DNA of 13,582 nt from Haloarculaceae archaeon (GTDB lineage Archaea > Halobacteriota > Halobacteria > Halobacteriales > Haloarculaceae): assembly GCA_028274885.1 (NCBI GenBank), contig JAQCMX010000077.1:1-13582 (forward strand), read 5' to 3'. The stretch's first letter is position 1; every line of letters begins with the position of its first letter. The notes under the pieces are model-generated. The model saw only the letters and a program-made list of their open reading frames with translations, was not told the DNA's origin and ran no database searches. Of the stretch, positions 6,551-13,582 are shown piece after piece. The position numbers were made by a program, and so were the translations under genes.

Positions 6551-7825
6551 ATGACAGCAGACTCGCCGCCGGTGCGACGGCTCGCCGACTGGGATCAAAA
6601 CAGGCTTCGAACCCTCGCCGAGACACACGGCACACCCCTTTATGTGCTGGATCTGGACAGGGTACGGGAAAACTACGAGCGGTTCGCGGCGGCGTTTCCC
6701 GACGCCCACGTCATGTACGCCGCCAAAGCCCACACCGGGCGGGCGGTCCTCGCTACGCTGCTGGACTCGGGGGCCGACATCGAGTGTGCAGCACGGGGGG
6801 AACTCCGGCGCGCGATCGCAGCGGGGGCCGATCCGAACACGCTTCAGTATACGGCTGTCAATCCCCCGGCACAGGACCTCGACTTCGCGGTCGAGTTGGG
6901 GGCTGAAAACCCCGGGCTGACGATCACCGCCGGGGCGAGAGACACCTTCGATCGCCTCGAGGACCGGGGCTACGATGGTCGGGTTGCTATCCGCGTCAAC
7001 CCGGGTATCGGAACCGGTCACCACGAGAAAGTCGCCACAGGCAAGGACGCGAAGTTTGGCATACACGCCAGGGAGGTCCCGGCGGTTGCAGCGGAGGTTG
7101 CCAGGTCTTTCGACCTCGTCGGGATCCACGCCCATGTCGGGAGCGGTGTGCTGACCGGAGACCTCGATGACCACTGTCGCGCGATCGCCACCGTCGCAGA
7201 TATCGCCGGTGAGACAGCAGCCACCGCAGGGCTGTCCTTCGAGTTCGTTGACGTCGGTGGCGGGTTCGGTGTCCCGTACCGCGAGGATGTCGAACCGCTC
7301 GACCTGGATGTCGTCGCGGACCGCGTTCGCGAGGCCACGGCGGATCTCGACGCCCGGTTGTCGCTCGAACCGGGACGGTACGTCGTCGCAGACGCCGAGT
7401 GCATCCTCACGCGGGTGAACACGGTCAAGGAGACGCCAACGTCGACGGTGGTGGGCGTGGATGCATCGCTCGCGACGCTGATCCGGCCGGCGATGTTCGA
7501 CTCCTATCACCCGATCCGGAACGTGACAGAACCCGGCCGCGAGAACGAACCGGTCTCTGTCGGCGGTCCCTGCTGTACGAGTGCGGACGTGTTCTGCACG
7601 GATCGGCCGATCGCGCGCCCGGGACGCGGTGACATCCTCGCTATCGGGAACGCGGGCGCATACGGATACGAACTGGCAAACCAGTTTCACTCCCAGCCGC
7701 GCCCGGCAGAGGTCGCTATCGAGGACAGCGAGGCAACTGTCGTCCGGCGTCGCGAGACACTCGAGGACGTGATGCGTGTGGAGTCGACCCCGACAGATGC
7801 GACCGGACTCGGAGATGAACCGTAA
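6551..7825 (+). CDS. lysA: Diaminopimelate decarboxylase
   Basis: This 424-aa fold-III PLP enzyme converts meso-diaminopimelate to lysine. YAAKAHTG (56-63) holds Lys59, the PLP lysine. GIHAHVGSG (191-199), the phosphate-binding GGGFG (236-240), EPGRYVVAD (273-281) and YGYELANQFHSQPRPAEV (371-388) are all in order. The active-site cysteine segment reads GGPCCTSAD (338-346), where diaminopimelate decarboxylases usually have GPxCESxD, so a Glu is replaced by Thr343. I chose the ATG at 6551 because AGGAG (6541-6545) lies 5 nt upstream. A GTG at 6545 overlapping the previous stop would add two codons. A related decarboxylase specificity is possible, but dapE downstream favours the lysine route. 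Confidence 0.9.
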   Translation: MTADSPPVRRLADWDQNRLRTLAETHGTPLYVLDLDRVRENYERFAAAFPDAHVMYAAKAHTGRAVLATLLDSGADIECAARGELRRAIAAGADPNTLQYTAVNPPAQDLDFAVELGAENPGLTITAGARDTFDRLEDRGYDGRVAIRVNPGIGTGHHEKVATGKDAKFGIHAREVPAVAAEVARSFDLVGIHAHVGSGVLTGDLDDHCRAIATVADIAGETAATAGLSFEFVDVGGGFGVPYREDVEPLDLDVVADRVREATADLDARLSLEPGRYVVADAECILTRVNTVKETPTSTVVGVDASLATLIRPAMFDSYHPIRNVTEPGRENEPVSVGGPCCTSADVFCTDRPIARPGRGDILAIGNAGAYGYELANQFHSQPRPAEVAIEDSEATVVRRRETLEDVMRVESTPTDATGLGDEP

Positions 7826-8097
7826 TCACAGCTCGTACCCTCATCCCGGCGGCGCCCTCCGGGGGGTCGGACTGCCTTACAACGGTATGTCTCACCGGAC
7901 GGACCGGCATACTCGAACTCAAAGTTAAAATGCCGTCGATATCTATCTATCTCTATGAGTTTTACTTCGAGGGCGCAACCCCCGACTGACGGGGGAACTC
8001 ACCCATCAGACAGGTGCAAGACGCCACGATCCGCCGGGTCGTGCCGATCGTCGTCATCCCAACGTTTGAAACGGTCGTTACGATCACGATATTACAA
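7826..8097 (+). other. 272-nt lysA-dapE gap with TATA-like box and GC-rich hairpin
   Basis: In haloarchaea I recall dapF at this place, but neither strand carries a diaminopimelate epimerase or a visible remnant. A TATA-like GTTAAAATG (7924-7932) lies about 28 nt before an ATG at 7955. That ATG opens a 48-codon frame ending at 8101, whose stop overlaps the dapE ATG by ATGA. Its product would be basic and Ser/Arg-rich, unlike haloarchaeal proteins, so I do not call it a gene. A hairpin pairs CCCCCG (7979-7984) with CGGGGG (7990-7995). TGAGTT (7956-7961) and AACTCA (7996-8001) may extend it across a 17-nt left bulge. The stretch may be a structured dapE leader. A tandem CTAT-rich run lies at 7941-7956. 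Confidence 0.45.
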
Positions 8098-9183
8098 ATG
8101 ACAGACACAATGCCGTTCGATCCCGTCGCCTTTCACCGGGAGGCGGTCGAAACACCCTCCCACGACGACGGGGACGCGATGCGCTCACTGCTGACCGAAA
8201 CACTCCGATCCGCCGGGTGTGTGCCCACCGTCGACAGCGAAGGCAACATTCTGGCCACACGGGGGTTCGGTAACGGGGAACATATCGTTCTCAATACCCA
8301 TATGGATACGGTATCGCCACACGTCCCGTTCGAAGACGAGGGGGATCTCGTCCGCGGTAGGGGGGCGTGTGACGCAAAGGGTCCCCTGGCAGCACTGCTT
8401 GGGGCCTTCCTACAGGCTGAGTTGGAGCATGGACAGCTCACCCTGGCGGTGACACCGAACGAGGAAACCACACAGGTCGGGGGGGCTCACCTCGGCGAGA
8501 CGCTCCAGGCGGAGGGCTACATTGTCGGGGAGCCAACAGGACTCGACGTCTGCGTGGCCGCCCGCGGGCAGTTCGAGGGCGTCGTAACGATCAGCGGGGA
8601 GAGCGCCCATGCAAGCGCCCCAGGCGAGGGTGCGAATGCAATCCGGGCTGTCGCGCCGATTCTCCAGGCGATGGAAAGCTACGACGACGAGCGCGGGCCC
8701 GGCGAGCACGATCTACTCGGGTGGCCGACGCTGACGCCAACCACGATCGAGGGCGGGGATGCGATCAATCAGGTGCCAGCCACCTGCCGGATCGGGTTCG
8801 ACCGCCGGACGATTCCCCCGGAAGGCCGCGGCGAGTTCCTGGACGAACTCCAGGAGCACATAACCCCGTGGCTGCCTGGCGACTACGGGGTGAGAGTCCA
8901 GGCGCTTCGTCCGGACCAGCCCTGGCCGTCCGCGTTTGCGACGGATCGATCGGCGCGACTGGTCGAGACGCTGGCAGCCACAAGCGGTGGTGAGATCCGA
9001 GCGTTCGGGGCCGCGGCTGAGGCGGCCTACTTTGCGGACGACGCACCCACCGTGATCTTCGGACCCGGCGTACTGGCCGACGAGCACGGACCGGTCGCAC
9101 ACTCACAGCGCGAGTATGTCAGGAAAGCGGCAATCGGGCGGGCCGCCGACGCGGTCAGCGAGACCATCGAGACCCTGCTCTGA
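8098..9183 (+). CDS. dapE: M20-family deacylase, probable N-succinyl/acetyl-LL-diaminopimelate deacylase
   Basis: This 361-aa di-zinc hydrolase removes the acyl group from acylated LL-diaminopimelate in lysine synthesis. NTHMDTV (66-72) supplies a metal His68 and catalytic Asp70. GRGACDAKGP (87-96) gives the bridging Asp92. TPNEET (119-124) gives the general base Glu122 and metal Glu123. GEPTGLD (144-150) holds Glu145. AHSQREYV (334-341) gives metal His335. SAHASAPGEGANAI (169-182) belongs to the dimerisation domain, so the site is complete. The frame is open further upstream, but the preceding 28 residues are unlike the family, so I start at the ATG at 8098; the ATG at 8110 is also possible. 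LysA nearby supports DapE over the related LysK/ArgE, though those M20 enzymes are close. Confidence 0.85.
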   Translation: MTDTMPFDPVAFHREAVETPSHDDGDAMRSLLTETLRSAGCVPTVDSEGNILATRGFGNGEHIVLNTHMDTVSPHVPFEDEGDLVRGRGACDAKGPLAALLGAFLQAELEHGQLTLAVTPNEETTQVGGAHLGETLQAEGYIVGEPTGLDVCVAARGQFEGVVTISGESAHASAPGEGANAIRAVAPILQAMESYDDERGPGEHDLLGWPTLTPTTIEGGDAINQVPATCRIGFDRRTIPPEGRGEFLDELQEHITPWLPGDYGVRVQALRPDQPWPSAFATDRSARLVETLAATSGGEIRAFGAAAEAAYFADDAPTVIFGPGVLADEHGPVAHSQREYVRKAAIGRAADAVSETIETLL

Positions 9184-9279
9184 ACCGACGCGGTCGCGGG
9201 ACCCTTTCGAATCCGTACCGGGTGGACGACTGGGTTCGGGTCCGGCGGGCGCGGGGGGTTGGAAGCGGCGACGGTTGGG

Positions 9280-10692
9280 TCACCGCGTATCCAAAGAGTT
9301 CGACCCAGACTGCTCTAAGTTCTCGACGAGCTGGTTTGCCATCCCGAGGTATGTCGTCGGCTGTAGCGCCTGAAGCTCCTCACGGACGTCCGCCGGGATA
9401 TCGAGTTCGGCGAAAAGATCCCGAAAGTCATCGAGGGTAACCGTTTGGCCGCGCGTGAGCTCCCTGACGCGCTCGTAGGCGTCGGGGTGTCCTTCCCGGC
9501 GGAGGATCGTCTGGACCGCCTCGCCGATAATCTCGGGGGTTTCCTCGAGTTCCTGTCGCATCACCTGTTCGTTCGGCACGACCTTTTCGAGCCCCTGGCT
9601 GGCTTTCGAGTAGCCGATCAGACAGTGGGCAAAGGCCCCGCCAACGTTGCGTTTGACCGTCGAGTCAGAGAGGTCACGCTGGAGCCGTGAGGTCGTGATA
9701 TACTCCCCGAGGAAGCCAAGATCCGAGTTCGCCTTCGCGAGGTTTCCCTCACTGTTTTCGAAGTCGATGGGATTTATCTTGTGGGGCATAGTCGAGGAAC
9801 CCGTTTCGCCCGCAACGGTTTCCTGTCCGAGATACCTATCGGAGACGTAGAGCCACACGTCCCGGTCCAGATCGAGCACGACGTTGTTCGCGCCACGGAG
9901 CGTATCGAAAAGTTCCGCGAGGTCGTCACAGGGGTTTACCTGCGTGGTCAGGGGCTCGTGTTCCAGGCCGAGACCGGTGACGAATTCCTCGGCAAAGGTC
10001 TGCCAGTCTATCTCCGGGTAGGCAACAGTGTGCGCGGCGTAGGTGCCACTCGCGCCGGCGAGTTTCCCGGAAAGGTGGTTCCCAGCCCGTTCGATACGAC
10101 CGGTTTGCCGTCCGAGTCGTGACGCATAGATGGCCATCTCTTTTCCAAACGTTGTCGGGGTCGCAGGTTGGCCGTGGGTGCGGCCAAGCATCGCGACATC
10201 GCGGTACGAGCGTGCCATCTCGGCGAGTGTGTCTCTGAGCGAGCGGAGTTCCGGGAGCAAGACGTCGGTGACTGCGGGCTTGAGGAGCAATCTGTACGCG
10301 AGGGTGTTCACGTCCTCACTGGTGAGCGCGAAGTGAATCCACTCGCCACAGTCGAGCTGGTCGATAGACTCGCGGATGAAATACTCGATCGCTTTCACAT
10401 CGTGGTTCGTGGCCGGATAGTCCCCGTAGCCCTCGGTCTCGAGTTGCTTGACCATCCGGGCGTCCTCGGTGTCGAACGAGCGAACGAGGCTACGCAGTTG
10501 CTCGCGTTCTGTCGCCCCGATCGACAGTCCGGTCGTGTCCAGATCGGCAAGCGCTATCAGATACTGGACTTCCACCCTGGTTCTGGCACGCATGAGTGCG
10601 CTCTCACTGGCGTATGGGACGAGGGGTTCGGTGTACCGGGCGTAACGTCCATCGAGCGGTGAGACGGCCTCCAGTGGGCCACGATCGGTCAT
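9280..10692 (-). CDS. purB: Adenylosuccinate lyase
   Basis: This 470-aa enzyme of the fumarase/aspartase superfamily splits SAICAR to AICAR and adenylosuccinate to AMP in purine synthesis. It has the E. coli-type N-terminus with SPLDGRY (11-17), TSEDVN (124-129), GRTHGQPATP (170-179) with catalytic His173, and the signature loop GSSTMPHKINP (298-308) followed by FENSEGN (311-317), where the catalytic serine resides. Length fits the long bacterial-type PurB that haloarchaea share with E. coli rather than the shorter B. subtilis type. It is transcribed alone, convergent with dapE (96-nt gap without an evident terminator hairpin) and divergent from the UPF0179 gene. Confidence 0.96.
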   Translation of the reverse strand: MTDRGPLEAVSPLDGRYARYTEPLVPYASESALMRARTRVEVQYLIALADLDTTGLSIGATEREQLRSLVRSFDTEDARMVKQLETEGYGDYPATNHDVKAIEYFIRESIDQLDCGEWIHFALTSEDVNTLAYRLLLKPAVTDVLLPELRSLRDTLAEMARSYRDVAMLGRTHGQPATPTTFGKEMAIYASRLGRQTGRIERAGNHLSGKLAGASGTYAAHTVAYPEIDWQTFAEEFVTGLGLEHEPLTTQVNPCDDLAELFDTLRGANNVVLDLDRDVWLYVSDRYLGQETVAGETGSSTMPHKINPIDFENSEGNLAKANSDLGFLGEYITTSRLQRDLSDSTVKRNVGGAFAHCLIGYSKASQGLEKVVPNEQVMRQELEETPEIIGEAVQTILRREGHPDAYERVRELTRGQTVTLDDFRDLFAELDIPADVREELQALQPTTYLGMANQLVENLEQSGSNSLDTR

Positions 10693-10714
10693 ACAAGACT
10701 GTCCTCGACTCGTC

Positions 10715-10722
10715 AGAAAAAG
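10715..10722 (-). promoter_or_regulatory. TATA-like box of purB
   Basis: The minus strand reads CTTTTTCT centred about 26 nt before the purB ATG, implying a leaderless transcript. It shares the 92-bp spacer 10693-10784 with the divergent UPF0179 promoter. Confidence 0.45.
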
Positions 10723-10752
10723 CCTGCCGGTCTGGCCAGTCCGGGCCAGCAG

Positions 10753-10760
10753 TGTTAATC
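10753..10760 (+). promoter_or_regulatory. TATA-like box of the UPF0179 gene
   Basis: TGTTAATC is centred about 28 nt before the ATG at 10785 and fits leaderless transcription. No Shine-Dalgarno is close to the ATG. Confidence 0.5.
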
Positions 10761-10784
10761 CGCGCCAGTTCCTAGAGGCGCCTG

Positions 10785-11237
10785 ATGGCTCAGGTGACGC
10801 TCATCGGGACTCGGCTTGCGGAGGAGGGTGTCGAATTCACGTACGAGGGCGAGGCGACAGCCTGCGCGGGATGTCCCTACCGCAATCAGTGTCTCAACCT
10901 CACCGAGGGCCGGAAGTATCGCGTTACCGATGTTCGCGACGGCGCGAGTACGCTCGAGTGCGGTGTCCACGACACCGGCGTGACTGCCGTCGAAGTCGAG
11001 CCTGCAAGGATCCAGGCCAACGTCGCAAGCACAGACGCATACGCGGGGAGCAAGGCCTCGCTCCCGGGCTCCTGTCCGTACACCGAATGTCCGAGCCACG
11101 AGTACTGCGAGCCAGCGGGTGCAGATATGGAGGGAACCTACCGCATCGAGAACATCACCGGGGATCCACCCCACGAGTACTGTCACCTGGATCGCGACCT
11201 GACACTGGTGGAGTTGGCCCCGCCGGACGACGCGTGA
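10785..11237 (+). CDS. UPF0179 family protein, cysteine-rich
   Basis: This 150-aa archaeal protein of unknown function matches UPF0179 from its start MAQVTLIGTRLAEEGVEF. It has eight cysteines: Cys27, 30 and 36 (CAGCPYRNQC), Cys59 (LECGVHD), Cys97, 102 and 108 (CPYTECPSHEYC) and Cys133 (EYCHLDRDL), with His105, His130 and His134 nearby. The CPY-x2-3-x-C pattern occurs in both halves. This spacing suggests two metal centres, zinc or iron-sulfur, but which one is inference. It has no signal peptide or membrane segment. The gene is transcribed alone from its own promoter, divergent from purB, so context gives no pathway. Confidence 0.88.
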   Translation: MAQVTLIGTRLAEEGVEFTYEGEATACAGCPYRNQCLNLTEGRKYRVTDVRDGASTLECGVHDTGVTAVEVEPARIQANVASTDAYAGSKASLPGSCPYTECPSHEYCEPAGADMEGTYRIENITGDPPHEYCHLDRDLTLVELAPPDDA

Positions 11238-11327
11238 ACGAGTCTGTCGACTATCCGGCTCACTCGGTCGCGTCGCCGGTCGCTTATCTGGTGTCGACCC
11301 CCATCTGAGTCCGGCCGAACTTGACTC

Positions 11328-11732
11328 TCACCTGATCTGGACGCCAGTGTTTTTCAGGTACGACTGGAACATGTCCTCGTCGCCGGTGATGATCCGTCCC
11401 AGGGTGGCCTGATACTGGGAGATGGTATACGGCTGGTTCGGGCCCGACGGCTGGCGAGGCATTGGAATATGAGCACGGAAGTTGTCGACACTGGCGATCG
11501 TATGGTACTCCACCGGGGAGTCCCCGTAGTACACGAGATAGCTGAAGTTCTGGCTGTTTCCCTGGAGGTGCTGGGTCCACTGTGTCTGTAGATTGTTGTT
11601 GAGTTGCTCGTGGCGCTGAAGACGGAGCTTCACGTCGTCGCGGTAGGTCCAGGTGCCCATGTCGGCAAAGGGAATCCAATCCGCAGGCATCGAGTCCCCG
11701 ATCATCGACTGGATCGTTTCGAGCTGTGTCAT
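11328..11732 (-). CDS. Conserved-looking hypothetical protein, 134 aa, Gln/Asn/Tyr-rich
   Basis: I do not recognise this protein. From the ATG at 11732 it reads 134 residues without a signal peptide, membrane helix, cysteine or known motif. It is unusually rich in Gln (about 15) and Asn (about 8), with an NNN run at 45-47, and only mildly acidic, which is odd for a haloarchaeal cytosolic protein. It has a tryptophan-bearing N-terminal third (W19, W28, W52) and a Pro-rich turn at 90-101 (PMPRQPSGPNQP). I accept it as real because a good TATA box lies about 28 nt upstream, matching leaderless transcription, and the frame is clean between two conserved genes. The frame extends upstream through an ATG at 11765, but that would sit on the TATA box. 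Confidence 0.7.
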   Translation of the reverse strand: MTQLETIQSMIGDSMPADWIPFADMGTWTYRDDVKLRLQRHEQLNNNLQTQWTQHLQGNSQNFSYLVYYGDSPVEYHTIASVDNFRAHIPMPRQPSGPNQPYTISQYQATLGRIITGDEDMFQSYLKNTGVQIR

Positions 11733-11756
11733 ACTGTACACCTGAGTCACGACTGC

Positions 11757-11769
11757 GCTATACATAATA
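11757..11769 (-). promoter_or_regulatory. TATA box of the 134-aa gene
   Basis: The minus strand reads TATTATGTATAGC. The GTATAGC part is centred about 28 nt before the ATG at 11732, the spacing expected for a leaderless mRNA. This argues against the upstream ATG at 11765. Confidence 0.55.
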
Positions 11770-11794
11770 CCAACTGTTGAGAACCCTGACACGC

Positions 11795-11805
11795 AAGATA
11801 GTTGA
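11795..11805 (+). promoter_or_regulatory. Candidate TATA box of arcS
   Basis: AAGATAGTTGA lies 24-34 nt before the ATG at 11829, consistent with leaderless transcription. An ATG at 11812 is ruled out as a start because its frame stops after six codons. Confidence 0.35.
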
Positions 11806-11828
11806 CCACGCATGGCTGACGGAAGTGC

Positions 11829-13580
11829 ATGACCGAGTACTTCGAGATCCACGAGCGCGATGGGGCCGCACGGATCGGGGAGTTGCGCTTTCCCGACCCG
11901 GTTTGGACACCAGGGCTCGTGGACGACGTGCTCCGCGATGGGGGAAGTAAATGGGTCGAGGACCGCAGCGTTCCCGACGGCGACGAGACAGCCCTGACGG
12001 TTCTTCCCCACCGCGCACTGCCGGGTGGGACACCCGAAGAGGTCGCTGAGTCCTTTAGCGTCGAGTATCCGGACGTGGACTATCCGAGTGCTGCTGTCGT
12101 CTCCTCTAAGACCGCAAGCGTGGAGCCAGTGGATGCTTACGTCCTTTCGAACGCGCAGGAACTCACAGACCACGCAGCGGCGTTTGTAGAGGGGATCGTC
12201 CAGACGCGCGACGCAATTCCGGGCGACACCGCACTCTACATGCCGGGGATCGCAACCCCCGGAAACGCGGCCACACTTGCGTATTCCGGGGTCGACCTCG
12301 TCGACTCGGACCGGGCAGCCATCAAAGGGACCCAAGGAAAGTATCTCACGAGCGACGGCGAGTTCTTTCTCGAGGATCTCACGGAGCTTCCGTGTGCCTG
12401 TCCGGCCTGCCAGACCCCGCGCGAGGAGTTCGGGCCTCGAGAGTGTGTGGCCCACAATCAAAACGCTCTCGAGGCAGAGTTGGCCAGGGTCCGTGAGCGT
12501 ATCCGTGCGGGGCGGCTCAGAGATTACATCGAGGGGCAGGCCCGTCACGAACAGTGGTTGACAGCCACGTTCAGACGCCTCGACCAGCAGTACGCCTATC
12601 TCGAGCAGCGGACCCCGGTGTTACGTCGGGGCGAACTCACGGCGGCGACAGACGACAGCCTGCGACGAATCGAGATTCAGCGTTTCGCCGACAGAGTCAC
12701 CGGACGGTACAACTGCCGGTTCGACAGGCCGCTGGTGCTGGTGCCCTGTTCGGCACGCAAACCCTACAGCGAGTCCCAGAGTCACGGGCAGTTTCACGAT
12801 TCCGTCCAGTTCCGTGGCCACATTGTCTCGATGACCTCGCCCATTGGGGTGGTGCCACAGGAACTGGAGCTAACCTACCCGGCACAACACTACGACACAG
12901 CGGTGACGGGAAACTGGACTGCGTCGGAGATCGAATTCGTCACCGACGTCCTGACGGCGTATCTCGAACGTAACGAGTACCCGCGGGTCGTGGCCCACGT
13001 GACAGGCGAGGGCTACCGGGACGTGCTGGCCGGGGTCGAGGATCGCCTTGACATCTCCGTCGAGTACACCGCGGTCGAGCATCCGACCACGACAGATTCG
13101 TTGTCGAATCTCGCCTCGACACTCTCGGGGGAACTCAAATACAGCAAGCGCGAGCGCCAGCAAAACACCATCCGCGCGATCGCGGACTACCAGTTTGGCG
13201 AGGGTGCTGGAGACGAGCTATTCGACGACCTGCGCGTCGAGAGCCAGTACCCAAAATTGCGCGCACTCTCCGGAGAGGGCAAACAGTTGGCGATGCTCGT
13301 TCCACAGTACGGGCTGCTCGCACTCACCATCGCAGGGGGCAGAGAGTGGGTCGAGTCGTCGACTCGGACCAAACGGATCGAAATCGACGCGTTCGTCCCC
13401 CACGGCTCGGTCCTCGCACCCGGCATCGTGGACGCAGACGAGTCGATCCGCGTAGGCGACGAGGTCGTGATCGAGGGTCCCAGAGCCTTTGCCGTGGGAC
13501 GGGCCCGGATGTCTGGCCCCGAGATGGTCGAGAGCACCCGGGGGATCGCCAGCCAGGTGCGTCACGTCGAGGAGACCTAA
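11829..13580 (+). CDS. arcS: Archaeosine synthase (ArcS, TgtA2-type)
   Basis: This 583-aa protein belongs to the archaeosine pathway, which modifies G15 in the D-loop of archaeal tRNAs after TgtA has inserted preQ0; ArcS then acts on the preQ0 base. The N-terminal part is a degenerate TGT-like barrel (about 1-215), ending in a zinc-type site: Cys189, Cys191, Cys194 and His209, with Cys206 nearby. The central ArcS-specific domain carries LVLVPCSARKPYS (302-314), the family hallmark. The C-terminus is a PUA RNA-binding domain (about 515-580, from KRIEIDAF, with GVDADESIRVGDEV-like spacing at 532-546). The reading frame is complete, stopping with TAA 2 nt before the window edge. A partner such as the radical-SAM protein RaSEA is not in the window. 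Confidence 0.95.
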   Translation: MTEYFEIHERDGAARIGELRFPDPVWTPGLVDDVLRDGGSKWVEDRSVPDGDETALTVLPHRALPGGTPEEVAESFSVEYPDVDYPSAAVVSSKTASVEPVDAYVLSNAQELTDHAAAFVEGIVQTRDAIPGDTALYMPGIATPGNAATLAYSGVDLVDSDRAAIKGTQGKYLTSDGEFFLEDLTELPCACPACQTPREEFGPRECVAHNQNALEAELARVRERIRAGRLRDYIEGQARHEQWLTATFRRLDQQYAYLEQRTPVLRRGELTAATDDSLRRIEIQRFADRVTGRYNCRFDRPLVLVPCSARKPYSESQSHGQFHDSVQFRGHIVSMTSPIGVVPQELELTYPAQHYDTAVTGNWTASEIEFVTDVLTAYLERNEYPRVVAHVTGEGYRDVLAGVEDRLDISVEYTAVEHPTTTDSLSNLASTLSGELKYSKRERQQNTIRAIADYQFGEGAGDELFDDLRVESQYPKLRALSGEGKQLAMLVPQYGLLALTIAGGREWVESSTRTKRIEIDAFVPHGSVLAPGIVDADESIRVGDEVVIEGPRAFAVGRARMSGPEMVESTRGIASQVRHVEET

Positions 13581-13582
13581 AC

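Noticed and set aside
5957..7690. A 577-codon minus-strand frame opposite the M29 and lysA genes
   Set aside because: It spans two well-supported genes on the other strand, its product is basic and Cys/Arg-rich, and no start signal is evident.
8014..8097. A 28-residue N-terminal extension of DapE
   Set aside because: The extra residues are hydrophobic and unlike the family. The M20 fold begins at FDPVAFHREAVETPS, just after the ATG at 8098.
7955..8101. A 48-codon frame ending in an ATGA overlap with dapE
   Set aside because: Position and TATA spacing are tempting, but the product is Ser/Arg-rich with no acidic bias. Kept only as part of the possible dapE leader.
9184..9279. A terminator between the convergent dapE and purB genes
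   Set aside because: The spacer is GC-rich but shows neither a stable hairpin with a T-run nor a clear T-rich archaeal terminator on either strand.
11733..12548. Upstream extension of the 134-aa gene to about 406 codons
   Set aside because: The extension runs antisense through arcS and across its own TATA box. Composition changes sharply at the proposed ATG 11732.

Overview
The window is chromosomal DNA from a halophilic archaeon (class Halobacteria). The evidence is high GC, strongly acidic proteins, archaeal-type EF-2 with the diphthamide motif HRGPAQ, an archaeosine synthase (ArcS), a UPF0179 protein, and TATA-like boxes about 27-30 nt upstream of many start codons, the layout expected for leaderless haloarchaeal mRNAs. 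Nearly all of it is core metabolism and translation. I see no transposase, CRISPR array, tRNA or rRNA.

Layout. (1) 1-2934, minus strand: elongation factor aEF-2, then an ACT-domain protein, then the first 12 codons of homoserine dehydrogenase running off the left edge. The last two overlap by ATGA. (2) 2935-3465: a 531-nt gene-free stretch with an 80-bp imperfect palindrome (3142-3221) and smaller hairpins. (3) 3466-5471, plus strand: a precorrin-2 dehydrogenase/ferrochelatase-like gene overlapping hemA (glutamyl-tRNA reductase) by ATGA, together a tetrapyrrole operon. (4) 5589-9183, plus strand: a short M29-type metallopeptidase joined to lysA (diaminopimelate decarboxylase), a 272-nt gap with a GC hairpin, then dapE. 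(5) 9280-10692, minus strand: purB, convergent with dapE. (6) 10785-11237, plus strand: a UPF0179 cysteine-rich protein. (7) 11328-11732, minus strand: an unrecognised 134-aa protein. (8) 11829-13580, plus strand: archaeosine synthase ArcS.

How they work together. The ACT protein probably regulates homoserine dehydrogenase in threonine/methionine synthesis. HemA starts tetrapyrrole synthesis and its partner acts on the siroheme branch, which many archaea also use to make heme. DapE and LysA belong to the diaminopimelate route to lysine. dapF, which I recall lying between lysA and dapE in other haloarchaea, is absent here. PurB serves purine synthesis, and ArcS modifies G15 of archaeal tRNA.

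I found no convincing new multi-gene system. The points most worth a second look are the palindrome in the unusually long gap upstream of EF-2, the orphan 134-aa protein with its atypical composition, the lysA-dapE gap and its leader structure, and active-site changes in LysA.
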